A DNA stretch of 64,000 bases, taken from positions 1,486,145 through 1,550,144 of the forward strand of contig VXBA01006210.1 of NCBI GenBank assembly GCA_013399895.1, written 5' to 3'. Positions 13,001 through 24,290 of the stretch are shown here, in pieces. The notes below the pieces were generated by a model. It was given only the letters and a program-made list of their open reading frames with translations, did not search any database and had not been told where the DNA came from. The position numbers were made by a program, and so were the translations under genes. The DNA is from Serilophus lunatus (lineage: Eukaryota > Chordata > Aves > Passeriformes > Eurylaimidae). Numbering within the stretch: position 1 is the first letter of the stretch; every line of letters begins with the position of its first letter.

Positions 13001-15849
13001 ATATATCAGGTACAGTGTTTGTAGAAACTGATTCTGCTCAAATGCCACCTGTTTAAATGCTAAATGGCATCAAAACCAAACATAAAAAAAAGAATGACAG
13101 TCCAGTGGAGGAGGCTACTCCCCTATTTGGATAACAGAGATCCTCTGTTCAGCCATTAGTCCTTTTCTCTTGAGTTTCAAAGCAAGTGGGTGTAGCAGAG
13201 TTAACTTGGTACAGTGCCTGAACATCCCACAGCCTGCTCTCCTACAATCTTTCACAGGATTCAGGCTTGCTGAGACCCTGTACTGCTCCCAGTTGAGACA
13301 TGCCTGCAGCCTCCTCACACTGTTTCTCAATATTGCCATTTTAGCTTTTAACTACGCATTTGAGAATCTGCTTCTAACAAGGCCCAGCTGAACTACTTTT
13401 TAGGAAGCATCGATATATTTTGAGTCAGGATAGCAACGAAGATGAGAAGATGACAACTAACATCCAAACACTCAAACTTGGAAATGTCAGGTCTTCATCT
13501 AAACTCTTTGGTTTGGGCTCCCCTTCCTTCAGGAAAATATTTGTATTTTTCTGAGCTGCCCTTTTTTCTAAGTTTTAGGCTCTCTCTAAAATCCACTCTG
13601 CTCCTCTTCTCTTCTCTTTTAACTACAATAAATTAAGTGCAGCCCTCTTGCTGAAGCAGGACCTTCCCCTTGCAGTCTTCACCTGTACCATTTCAATTTC
13701 CCTCAGCCAGCAAATCCCGTTTCTCCCTAGTGCCAGAGCAATGAGCTGGTTATCAGCTCACCTACCAAATGCCAGCTAGGAGCAAATGCCAGATTTTTGT
13801 ATCTTAAGATTTTGCACCTCTGTGCAGAATTCACATGTGAGCATCTGTAGTGCTTAACTGCTGGGCATGAAGGGGCCTGAGGGAAGAGTGCCACAGATAC
13901 TGAATATTATCTACAGCAGCATCATTGAAAACAGAGAGAGTTCTTGTCCAGTCAGGAAATGCAGAGATTAGGGTTGAGCTTACTGAGTGATGGATCTGGT
14001 TGTCACGTTTGCAAAAGCAAAGCAGAAGTGGCCAGTGCCATACATTTAAATGCAAATCCGTGTTTATCAAGTTCAGAATTATTCAGTTCTACAGCTTGGC
14101 TTGGCCTCAGCTCTAGAAAAAAGTTTGAAGCAGGGGGACAATCATTAAGAAGGAAGAATCAGAGGTTTAAAGGAAGATGTTGAGAGACATGGAGCTGCAT
14201 ATAGTAAGAAGTAAGAGAGGGTAGAAAAGGGAATACAAGAAGTTGTTATTATTTCTTTAATGAGCAGAAGTTCTTTTCAGAATGGTTTGTTTTTCGGAGA
14301 CTTGAGCATTGCGCAGTTGTGTTCAAGCGCAGAAAAAGAAGAGCTCCTCTTTTTCCTCTTTTTTTAAGCACAATGTATCATTCTCTCTGCTTTCTAGGCT
14401 ATAAAATTAGCACTAGCAGCTATAATACAAGAGACCACAAAAATTTGCAGTTCCAAGCCTTCTGAAGTTGGTATGGCCTATTATGGATAGTCCTTGTAAC
14501 ACAGCCCCGAAGGGAAGCAATACGCCTGACTGATGTTGTCAGCTTTCAGAGTTTCTTTGTGCTCCCACAGTATGTACTACTAGATTGAGCATCTGGTTGA
14601 GACCACCTAGAATTTCTCTCACGCCAACAATTTTTATTCTATGAAATGTCTTGCAATTTCTCACCACAAGGTTTCTGAGCACCCTTGTAATAGTAGTAAA
14701 GTCAGCAGGACATAAAGTGTGGTCAGTTCTCTGTTCCACACCAGCTCTGCCCGTACCAAGATTGCAGGAAAATATGGTCATTTATGAGCTGATTTTGAAC
14801 ACATTTTCTATATTGAAAGGCAGAGAGAAGTAGAAGATAATATCAGTCAATATTCAGTGGCTTTCATGTCTCCACTTCCACGGGTGCATAGGGAAATTGA
14901 AAGATACTGGTCATCATTTACCCCATATATTTTCTTCAGTGTCATCAGTGTACATCTGAAATTATGACAGGAATCACACAAAGTCAAGTAATGTATAGGT
15001 TTCATTGTCACACAGAATATATGCATAAGGCTTTTATTATATTAATGCCACTATATTGTGAAATATTTGCATGCCATCTTCCATTCATAACAGCTGTATA
15101 GAATGTCAAGTATGTTGTGCTTGCAAGAATTTTAGGAATGCAATATTTTCAAGTTCAGGAAGTTAACAACTTGAGCTTTTTGCTTTGCACGTCGTAACCT
15201 TTTATGTTATCATTTGGTGAGATGAGGTGAAGACACAGAGGTGCATGAATTGGAGACCTCAGATCTGTGATTATGTTATTGCTAACCCTCATCATATCTA
15301 ACATTGCACTGAGCAACCCTGCTCACAGGAAAGAAAATAGTCAGAAAGAAGAGGCAAAGTGTAACTTGTTCACTTGAGAATAGTTATCTTTTGATAGGTA
15401 TAAATCAGGATAGCTATGCTGAAGTCAATGTTACAGTACTGAGGATTTGGTCACAATAACTTCTCCATCTACTTTGCAGATTAAAAATATAGAGATCCAA
15501 TTTCAATTTTTGCTAGAATGCCTTATATGGTGCAAGTAGTGCAAAGTAGCCCCAAAAGAGGGGGTCCTTCTTCAATGTCCCCTGCAACCACTGGAAGCGG
15601 CATGATGCGTCTTCTCATTTCCAGCTGCCATAACAAGTCTAGAGTCAGAGCTTGACAAGTGACCTGAGCACAGCCCACCAGCCACTCTACCTTGTGGCAG
15701 GACACAGGCCAGCAGGCAGGTGGCCCAGGCTCCAGTGAGCACAAAAGGGCTGTAAGGATGCCCACACACTGACACTCTCCAGAGCTTAACGGGTGCTTCT
15801 TGGACATGCCATCTGATACCATGGCAATATTTTAACACAAAAAAAAATA

Positions 15850-15899
15850 TGACTATGATGCTGTCACCTGACACGTGGTGACTATGGTGCTGTCACCTC
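15850..15899 (+). repeat. Short direct duplication, 29-bp period
   Basis: TGACTATGATGCTGTCACCT (from 15850) recurs as TGACTATGGTGCTGTCACCT (from 15879) with one mismatch. The copies are separated by GACACGTGG. It looks like one local duplication event. Confidence 0.88.
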
Positions 15900-18204
15900 A
15901 GGACATTTAGGGAAGTGGTTTCCTACTCGAATTATGTTTTCCAAATGCAGGACTCAGCTGTCTGTGCTGTGATCTGTCCTGAGGAGTTTCTAGAATGTAC
16001 CGGTGGTACATTCTTTACAGAATGATCTGTAAAAGGCAATGGCTTTGCCATACACCAGTGTAATTTAATTCATGAAGCAGATTTCAATCATTTGCTTTTT
16101 AAGACTACTCAGGGAATCTCGAAGTTGATGCAGACACACAAGCAGAAATGGGCCCTTTAAGGTTTTGTCTTCAGAGACATGGCATCCCAACTAGCCTTCA
16201 AAGGAATGAAGATTCACAATGCTAGTGTCTAATAACTCTATCTCACTCTATTACAGGTATTTCAAGGCCATTCTGTGTAAATAGTGTTCATAGCTTTGTG
16301 TCTTAATCTGTAAGACAACCAAATATCTTGCTTGCAGATATATGTTAAGGTTTAATGAATCTCATGACATAAAAGTGTTACTCAAGACTAATGAACAAAC
16401 AAATATTTGCTTAAACCCCTTTGTGAAAGTCAAACAAGCTTTCAACAACTATTCACGTATTTATTGTCAGATATGAGTCATCAGTTAGGTGCCTGGCTCT
16501 GTGCTCTTAGCATCTAATACCGGTAGTTTCACAGCATTTCTGCACTCACTTTCCCTCTTTCTGTCCCCAGTTGCAGTACTGTCTCCAGCAAGAACCTATC
16601 TGTAAAGTCTTTTGTCAATGACAAAACTGGCTCTCCTTCAGTGTTGTTTGTGCCATAGTGTCAGCTGCTTCCCTTGCTGTCTGTGAGGTGATGGGGGCCT
16701 TTTAGGGCCACTTCAGCCCCATGGTCCTGCAGCTCTTTGCTTCAGCACCATTCTGGGGCTGCTGCTGTCCAAGTGAGTGCAAGTACAGCCATCTCCTCTT
16801 TTTCCTCTCCCCAGTTTTCTAGGGGAAATAGCGGGGGTGTTAAGGCTCAGTGTGGATCCTCTTCTAACTGTTGATGTGCCAGCAGTGGGGCTGTCTTCCT
16901 TCCAGCAGCTTGTCGCTGTTCCTTTGCCAAAAGTTAGCATCTCCTTCCAAGCTGCCAGATAAACTATTTGTGTGACCTCACCCTAACCTGTCACAATCAT
17001 AATTAATAAGTTCACCCTGAACAGTTCAAATACCTGAGCTTTGCTAATCAGCCCCATATCTGGGGCAGATGTATCTGTACCTGGAGGAGGATGGACATGT
17101 CTGCCCATAGAGTCAACAGCATCTGGAAAGTTCACATAGGATTTGCTTTCTGTGTACATACTCTGAACCTAGAAGGTCGATTAATAACAGAGACTTATTT
17201 CTTGTGTTACTGAGTGGCATTAAATTTGTGTGTCAATGATTGTTTTATTTTTATTCTCCTGCTAAACAAGCTGAAGGCTTTAAGGATATTTTTTGTTCTG
17301 TTGTGTCAGAGGGGTCTACCCAGGATGGAAAAGAAAATCAATGTTTCAGGGTTGTGTAACTCTGGGGTTTTTTTCTTGTGTTGCTTGTTTCATTATGAGG
17401 AAGGAATTAAAAATCCCTCCTAGACAGTACTTAAAATATCAAAGTCATTGTTTAGTGCCTTTGAGTCACTGTACAACTAATTCAATTGCACAGTGTAGTG
17501 CAGTTTCACGGTATGTGAAACACAGATAGTAGAAAGGAATGATTGGAAAGTTGAATAAACACAGCATTAGTTTGCAAAGTCTGAAACTTTCTGATGACTG
17601 CTTTTGCAATGATCCAGCACAACAGCTCATCAGCAGAAGTGAGAGCAGAAGCGTGTAGATCTAGAGCCTCTGCCTTCACTACCTAAGCTAAGCTAGCTGG
17701 GTTCATGCTGACGTGAGGCTCTTGACCCTCGAAACCAGCCACCAGAGGCGGGTCAGGTCAGCACTGGATGTTAACAGCTTTTGTTGAGGTAGAGGGTCAA
17801 AGCTCTGACAATGGCTGTGGCTTCAGCAAAGAATAACCCTCATGTGATCAGGGACCAAGGGAGCAGGAGGCTTGGCTACAAGGCTCGTAAGGGCCATGCA
17901 TAGCCAACCTGGCTCCCTGTACAGTGAAACTGGCGCTGTGCTGCACACCCAGTAACCTTTCGAGACCAGGGCTGCTTGGTGACAGGGCAGGGATTGCAGC
18001 TCTTGTGGCATTATCAGTAAAGGGTCATTTCGTGGTCAGTCTGGTACATCTGACTTCACATCCAATGCTAAGAGGTCATCACCTACAGGAGGTCTTCAAA
18101 ATACACCAGGGGTTAGTAAAGAAAGGGACTGATCCATCAGCCAGATTTGTTTGAGTACTACTGCTATAATAAAGGATATGGTTCCAGATAATTATTGAAT
18201 TTAT

Positions 18205-18300
18205 CTTTGTATCAGCTTTGCAAGGTACAGCAGCAATGTTGCCCCTATTTTACAAATGACAGTCTGAGGCACAAAAAGGCTTCAGCTTTGCCTGTCTCAT
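18205..18300 (+). mobile_element. MIR-like SINE fragment
   Basis: TTGCAAGGTA, then GCCCCTATTTTACAAATGAC, CTGAGGCACAAAAAGG and CTTTGCCTGTC resemble the MIR segment whose consensus carries CCCCATTTTACAGATGAGG followed by CTGAGGCACAGAGAGG. The same stretch also exists at the related L2 3' end, so an L2 origin is possible. Only about 95 bp can be followed. Confidence 0.62.
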
Positions 18301-18414
18301 TACTTTAGATGAGGTAGTAGGGGTGTAGACTAACCTGGGTTGGCTCTCATTTAGCTAGGTGTGGTAGTATTTTGCCTACAGACTCAAAGTCTCCCCTGAT
18401 GCAGACTTTATGTG

Positions 18415-18476
18415 GGCAGAAACAACCTGATCTGATGCCTGCCCTATCTGATCTCGGAAAGCACCTGTTAGCCTCC
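18415..18476 (+). mobile_element. 5S rRNA-like segment, possible 5S-derived SINE head
   Basis: Bases 18447-18462 (TCTGATCTCGGAAAGC) match the internal control region of vertebrate 5S rRNA, which reads TCTGATCTCGGAAGC, apart from one inserted A. The preceding 30 bases (ACAACCTGA and CCTGCCC elements) align loosely with the 5S segment upstream of it. The following bases diverge and there is no full 120-bp gene, so this is not a functional 5S gene. A degenerate 5S pseudogene or the head of a 5S-derived SINE of the AmnSINE1 kind are the two readings. The MIR-like fragment lies about 120 bp upstream. Confidence 0.45.
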
Positions 18477-18479
18477 CCA

Positions 18480-21400
18480 AGATTGCTGGAGCTACTATGC
18501 CTAAATTAGACATTCCCTGCCCCAGTCTGCTTACCCACATGTAGATCTCCCAGTGGAGGGGTCCACACCTGGGTCTGAGCTAGGTGTTCACATATGTGGG
18601 AGTGCCCGAGTCCCAGAACAAGTATCCTCCACCTTTCACTTACAGCCAAACTGAAGCTACGTGGTTTGAGTTTATCTGTGGTTGGTAAACCACTCCGTGG
18701 GAGTAAAACACACACTGATCATGAATTCCTGCTTTGGTTTCATGTATTCTCACACAAAAACAAACACTAAGAAGTAAGTATATCGAAGCTATCGCGGTCA
18801 CCATTCAAACGTTGATGATTAGTGTTTGCAACTGATTACTATTGCCACTGAATCGCAGATATTTCCTGTATTAAGTGGCCTTAAAAGTGAATGTCAACAT
18901 TTTAATGACAACAGCATTATTGTAGGTAGTGGCAGTTTGGCAAAGAGAGAAGGTAGGAGTGGAATTATTCTTTAATGAACATCCTGAATGGGCACAGATA
19001 GGAGAGAAAAAGGAGCAAACAAAGGAAAAGACAAAGAAGCACATGTACTCTTAAAAGTTTCTGACAAGCTAAAAGCCTCAGCAACAAATTTGAGTTTAAA
19101 AAGGCATTTGAAAAGTTACATACTCACTTTTGTACAGCACAACAATGGTGGAATGCTAATAACATTTAATTTCCCTTGACTTCTAACCTTCTTAACCTGC
19201 TGTGCTGCGAGAACAGTGCTGTAAATCAAAATATGCTGTATTGTATGGTTAACATGTGTATTGAGTCATTCCAGACTGCCTGGTGCTTTTTAAAAACAAA
19301 ACTCACAATAGTGTTTGTGCTGTTTTTCATTTTTCGTAGACCTTTCCCCTCAATCATGCTGCAACTGGTTAGGTTATGTATTAAAAATACAATATAAAAG
19401 AAGGGAGGGAAGATGTAGGGGTAGACATAATACCACAGAAAGTACAGCACAGATGAATAGGCCAAAATATCCTTGACATTACTTTCCCCTTTGTTCTAAG
19501 TGTTCTTCCAATTTCAATAAAAACAAATTGGAATACTGCCTGGGGTCTACTAAATCATTAGTAAATTAAGAATCTGTTTTTAATAACATTTCACTTGTAA
19601 ATAATGCATTAATTGACTAGCTTTAAAGTTAGCTTGAATGTTAGAAACTCTGGCACTAAATGTGTAATGAAAGAAGTGTGATGTTTGAGGAGGCTGGATG
19701 GTAAATGTAACAAATTAAATATGACAGTTGATATTTGTGAAAATGGTGATATAATTAGAGGACACCTGCAGCTGTTTTCCAACCAAAACAACAGAAATTA
19801 AACATGTATAAAGTATGTGTGTCATATTTTCTCTTGGCATATTTCTTTTATTCTCTTTAGGGGTTTTTTTAGTGCAGGTCTTTAGCTTTTGTCAGGTTGT
19901 ATGACTAACAAGTGTCTCTTTATCCAGTGATACCATTTATTAGACCTAAAAGCAATCATTTTGCAGTGTAAGGATGAAGAACGTGAATCTGAATTACCAA
20001 GCAAGAGCTGGAAGTTACTAAAGCACATGACATATGCCTGGGCATATTTTGGCCCTGGGTACTCGGGAATGGTCAATACATCAGGACTCTTCCTGTGCTG
20101 TCCTCAGCTGCAGATAGCTCACCTATGCATTTCCCCACCCCGGTGCTGATAGTCTTAGCAAGGATTTCTGTAAACTAAAATGCAATGTGATGTGATGTGT
20201 AAGCATTGCAAACGTGTAGCATTCCTTCTTGGCATGCGTGCAGTTGAAAAGAGAGTATGATGCTGCCATAGCCATCTCATGAAGGCATTGAACACCAGGT
20301 TTCTAAAGATAAAAGAAAAAAGTGAAGTTCTTGAACAACGTAGATCCCCCCATGTCATGCCACCACTGAGAAAGTGTAAGGCGGATTGACAAAAGATGAC
20401 CAAGAATGATATGCTTTTTGATCTGGAGCCAACAATTCTGGGTATTTCAGTTCATGGACTCTTTTACATCTGTCCTTGCTCCTTTCCAGTTGGTGTACAA
20501 GACAGCATCTGGCCAAAGGAGCTATGATTTGGACTTGTCAAAGCAGGAGTCTATAGACTGATTCTCTTCAGAGTTACAGCAGTAAGAAGGCAGGAGATTT
20601 ACTTGGGTATAAATAAACAGAGCTTATATGAAACCTCCAACTTTACTCCTACTTAAATCCATGTGTCCATTTTTCCTGGTATCAGAGTTATTAGGAATAG
20701 AAACTACTCTGTTGGACTGGGCGTGAAGCACACTGAAACCAGTACCACTCCTCTTCCCAGGTACTCCACCTGAGGAAGGACTTCAGGTTCTCCCAGGCTT
20801 GCTTTTGCTAGGCTTTGACATAGAGCAATTTACCCAGAATGAAAGGAAAAACAGTATCAGGGCGAGGCAAGCAGTCCGCACCATGCAACTCAGCTCTCAC
20901 TGAGGCTGCTCAGTGGGGAGTTTTCTACAATGGCTGAGGCACAGACAGCAAACTTATGCGGGGAAAGTCCCACTGCACTACAAAACCAGTTGTGGATACT
21001 GTAAATCTTCAGCATGCCCTTTGTCAGCTGTCAGAAACACAGACATTCATAAACAAAGGAGAGCAGGAAACCAAAATTCACTTTAAAATAAACTATGTGG
21101 ACTTTGATTTGGAATGTGCTAACAGGATAGATATGAGCCATTTAAATAAACCTATCAGCCAATTGTGACAACTTTACTTTGGGAGCAACAATACCTTTGT
21201 TACTGGGGCTTGTATCTGTCTTGATTAGAGCTGTGTCAAGCAGCTGTTGAGATTGACTCTGATGACAGATAGGATGTACTATACATGACACTGGAAGTGT
21301 AGTGTCATGGAGACAAATTGTGTGATGGCTGAGAAAATCTTCATGACGCTTTCAAATATGGCAGAATTATTCCCTCTGTGTGCAAATACGTACATTTTAT

Positions 21401-24208
21401 TTGTCTTAAAGTTACAGGTTTAGGTATGACTGTTGTTGCAGGTACCTGTTTGTATGTAATAGCTCCCATTCTCCACTGCCTTCCCCCTCAGCCCAAGCAG
21501 GGGGCTGTTAACCATCCTACAGCTTCTGAGTAGCACACTCTGCATGCTTCGTTTATTCCTGTAGTGGTGTATATGACAATTATGGAAGAGAATTCATTTG
21601 CCACCTCCAAGGACAAGGCAATAATAAAATTCCACAGAAAGTGCACCCTGCTTTCCTTGTTATAAATCACACAAGTGCATAGCTGGGCTAGTCCCACCTA
21701 CTTGCACAGTCTGTGTTCCTCCATAAGTTTATTTTACAGGTACTGTTTTCTCATCATCATGTAGATCTCAACTAACTTGATGGTAATTGGTGATGCAGCA
21801 TGGTAGGCAAGTGATGCAGGAGAGGTACAGCTCACAGGGGCATGTTCCAAACCCCTGCAGACTGCTGTGTCAGCAGCTACTCTGTGTACCTCTCAGTAAA
21901 AAGCCGAGGGAAATTCTTATTCCCTTAAAACAGCAATTTTCTTGGCCTGCTCCTACTCTCTCTGGGCTTTTTCATTCATCACCAGTAGTTTTTTGCAAGG
22001 CAAATATATAAGAGCTACATTTCCCAGGTAAAAAGCATGAAATAAAAACAATTATAATGTTTACCATAAGGAGGGAGTTGTTCAACCTCTCATTATCTTT
22101 TACATGAACGAGATCTTTCCCATGCATCATTCATGGATATCAAAGATGATAATGCACCTTAATTTTGGTTCCTTTACAGGATGTTTTGCTGAGCTTCTGA
22201 GTGGATCAGGGATCCATTATAATTTTTATTTTTTGTCAGTATATCCAAACACTGTAGATACTCAATTTCCCTAAAAACCCTCTTTGATTAAATAGCATCA
22301 ACAACACAGATGACGGCTACAAAGACTAATTGCTTTTTATAGTCTAAAGGAACATGCCTGGGAAGGTGGCCTTCAGCTGTTGTCTGTAGGTTTGCAGCTG
22401 CAAGGAGAGAGCCAAAGGTACAAGGAGTTTGACTACTCCTATATTAGTTTTCCAGGGACAAGTTTGTTGGCTTAAATTAAGTCTGCTAAAAATGTGGGAA
22501 ATATTTGCCCTGGCCAAAAAAATGCCCCTTCCTATGCCTATGTAATGTTATATTGATTTGAAGGTTTTCTTATTTATAGAGTGCTACGGATCAAAATGCA
22601 AGCCTATTCATTAAAAAAAAAAAAGAAAAAAATTAATATACCCGAACATAAGGAAGATGTGCTGGCTTAGTTAAATAAGGCACAACTGGTATTATTTAAT
22701 TAAAATCTAGAGTGCAGCTGTTAGGGGAAAATCTAGCCAGTTTCAGATAGAAAAATTTGCCCTAATAATGTGTTTTGACACTAAACTCAAGAATAAGGTA
22801 GGTGTGAATATTTTGCATGTACATACATATATATGTATACATATACATCTGTGTGTATATATGTATACATCTGTGTCTGAGAAAAAGAGAGAGGGGGAAA
22901 AGACAAATATGTTCAAGTACATTTTCTGTGTTGAGAAGAACTATAAATAAAACTGGACTTATGTGATCCAGCAGCTGGGAGGCTCCGAGGATGCACAGTG
23001 TGTGCTTAGAAGGTGAGGACAAGGGGAGGTGATGCTGTGACCTGCTTTGCCTGTGCACATGAGCCTGGATTTTCTGTCTTTTACCATTCAGATGTACGCA
23101 GTAGACATCTCACAGAAGAAAACACCTTTGTTTGCTCTGTGAGGAATCATTCCAACTATGCAATTTTTCATTTTTCTCCAAGAATGATAAAGATGCATTC
23201 ATGTTCTATAAAGAACAAAAATTGTTAGCTAATTGCATTGCTTCTGTATCTAAACTTGCTGAGCTAACCTCTTAGTTTTACTACCTAAAGCACAGTATTT
23301 CAGCTCTTCAGAGAAATACTTGTATATATTAGACTAGCAGAGAAAAATAGGAACTTTTGAAGGATGTTTTTGAGGAATGAGACAGTTATATAAACCAAGG
23401 AATGAGAAACACTACACTGGGGGAACTTTTGGTGCCATCATTAGTATTTATTATTGTAACTGTTTATACAGCAATGTAGTTTTGCATGACATCCTTCAAA
23501 GGATAAAAAAGGCAAGCGGTCAAGCCCATGGTATACTTTTCTACACACACCTAGCCATACCCTGCTACACGTAGCATCTGATTGAGGAAGGGCTGGGAAA
23601 ACTAAGTTAGGCTACTTTTCTCCTCTTCCCATTGTAGGATTGGCAATCCAAGTTTCTGAAGTTTGCCTTTGCAGGGGCAAGAGATTTTTGGGCAAGACCT
23701 CATAATCCAAGGAGTCCTCAGAGCAACGGACCTGTTTTTTCTTCTCCTCTTCTCTTGGGTGGTGCAAAGCTGCCAGAGAGAGGGCTGAGGAGCAGGCCTT
23801 ACCGTAACTGTCACAGAGACCTCGCTGCCTGCAACAGATAGATATATAAAAGGAGGAAATAGAGAGCAAAAGGAGAAGCAGGAAAAGGAGGTTAAGGTCT
23901 AATGTAAAGAAAGATCACTCTATTCATTACATTTTCAATTAGAACCATACCACCTATTTGTAATGAAAAATGGTTTTGGTCATATTTATTTGACAACAAT
24001 TTTTATTCCTGTTCATTAAATAATTGACATTTGGAATATTACCCTCTGTGTAACATTTGTCCAGAACAGGTATAGGTTTGCTAAGATTTTCTTCTATCTC
24101 TGTTATTTCATGGTCTCTGTATAGCATTTGTATGGTCATTAAGAGCAAATAGTTCGCCTTTTGGTAGTTTACCTTTTGTCTACAAATGAAATTCATGTCA
24201 TGTTCACC
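18480..24208. other. Unique AT-rich non-coding sequence
   Basis: No gene is recognised. All frames are below 100 codons, and the largest (22762-23058, minus, 98 codons) translates the TATG repeat. The block at 20.95-21.20 kb (frame of 70 codons at 20956-21168) is free of repeats and could be a conserved element, but nothing identifies it. Confidence 0.65.
22813..22877. repeat. TATG/CATA-rich simple repeat
   Basis: Alternating purine-pyrimidine sequence made of TACATA, TATATG, TATACA and two copies of CATCTGTGTGT-like units. It is followed by a purine-rich AGAAAAAGAGAGAGGGGG tract to about 22900. The open frames on both strands here, rich in Tyr, Ile, Cys and His, come from the repeat. Confidence 0.9.
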
Positions 24209-24290
24209 GAATCACAGAATTAACTAGGTTGGAAAAGACCTTTAAGACCATCAAGTCCAACCTATTACCTAACATCATTTGTTAAGAGAT
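24209..24290 (-). mobile_element. CR1 LINE 3' end, very short copy
   Basis: The sequence begins with GAATCACAGAATTAACTAGG and continues with GGTTGGAAAAGACCTTTAAG and ATCAAGTCCAACC, the reverse complement of the avian CR1 3' terminus. Similarity fades after about 80 bp, around TTGTTAAGAGAT. The copy is either extremely 5'-truncated or was cut by a later event. The next bases, TGTGGTGGGT, resemble the start of some avian ERVL-type LTRs, but no matching LTR body or 3' end could be followed, so no LTR is called. The 3' end is well preserved, suggesting a fairly young insertion compared with the other relics here. Confidence 0.9.

Larger units (their letters stand above)
9835..18200. other. Unique non-coding sequence
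   Basis: No supported gene. Slightly more GC-rich patches lie at 11.26-11.45 kb, 11.74-11.95 kb, 15.53-15.83 kb and 17.69-18.1 kb, with frames up to 100 codons (15523-15822 and 15572-15874, minus) that overlap each other in two frames and match nothing I recognise. The 17.70-17.77 kb part has several CpGs and may be an unidentified old repeat. The rest is AT-rich and unique in appearance. Confidence 0.65.

Noticed and set aside
15523..15874. Two overlapping minus-strand frames of about 100 codons
   Set aside because: Two frames are open over the same GC-richer patch, as expected from composition, and neither gives a known protein.
17010..17045. tRNA B-box-like AGTTCAAATACC
   Set aside because: No A-box or cloverleaf can be formed around it.
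18415..18476. Functional 5S rRNA gene
   Set aside because: Only a central part matches; the ends and the full 120-bp length are missing.
22762..23058. 98-codon minus-strand frame rich in Tyr, His and Cys
   Set aside because: It comes from the TATG/CATA simple repeat. The opposite strand gives an equally open and equally meaningless frame.
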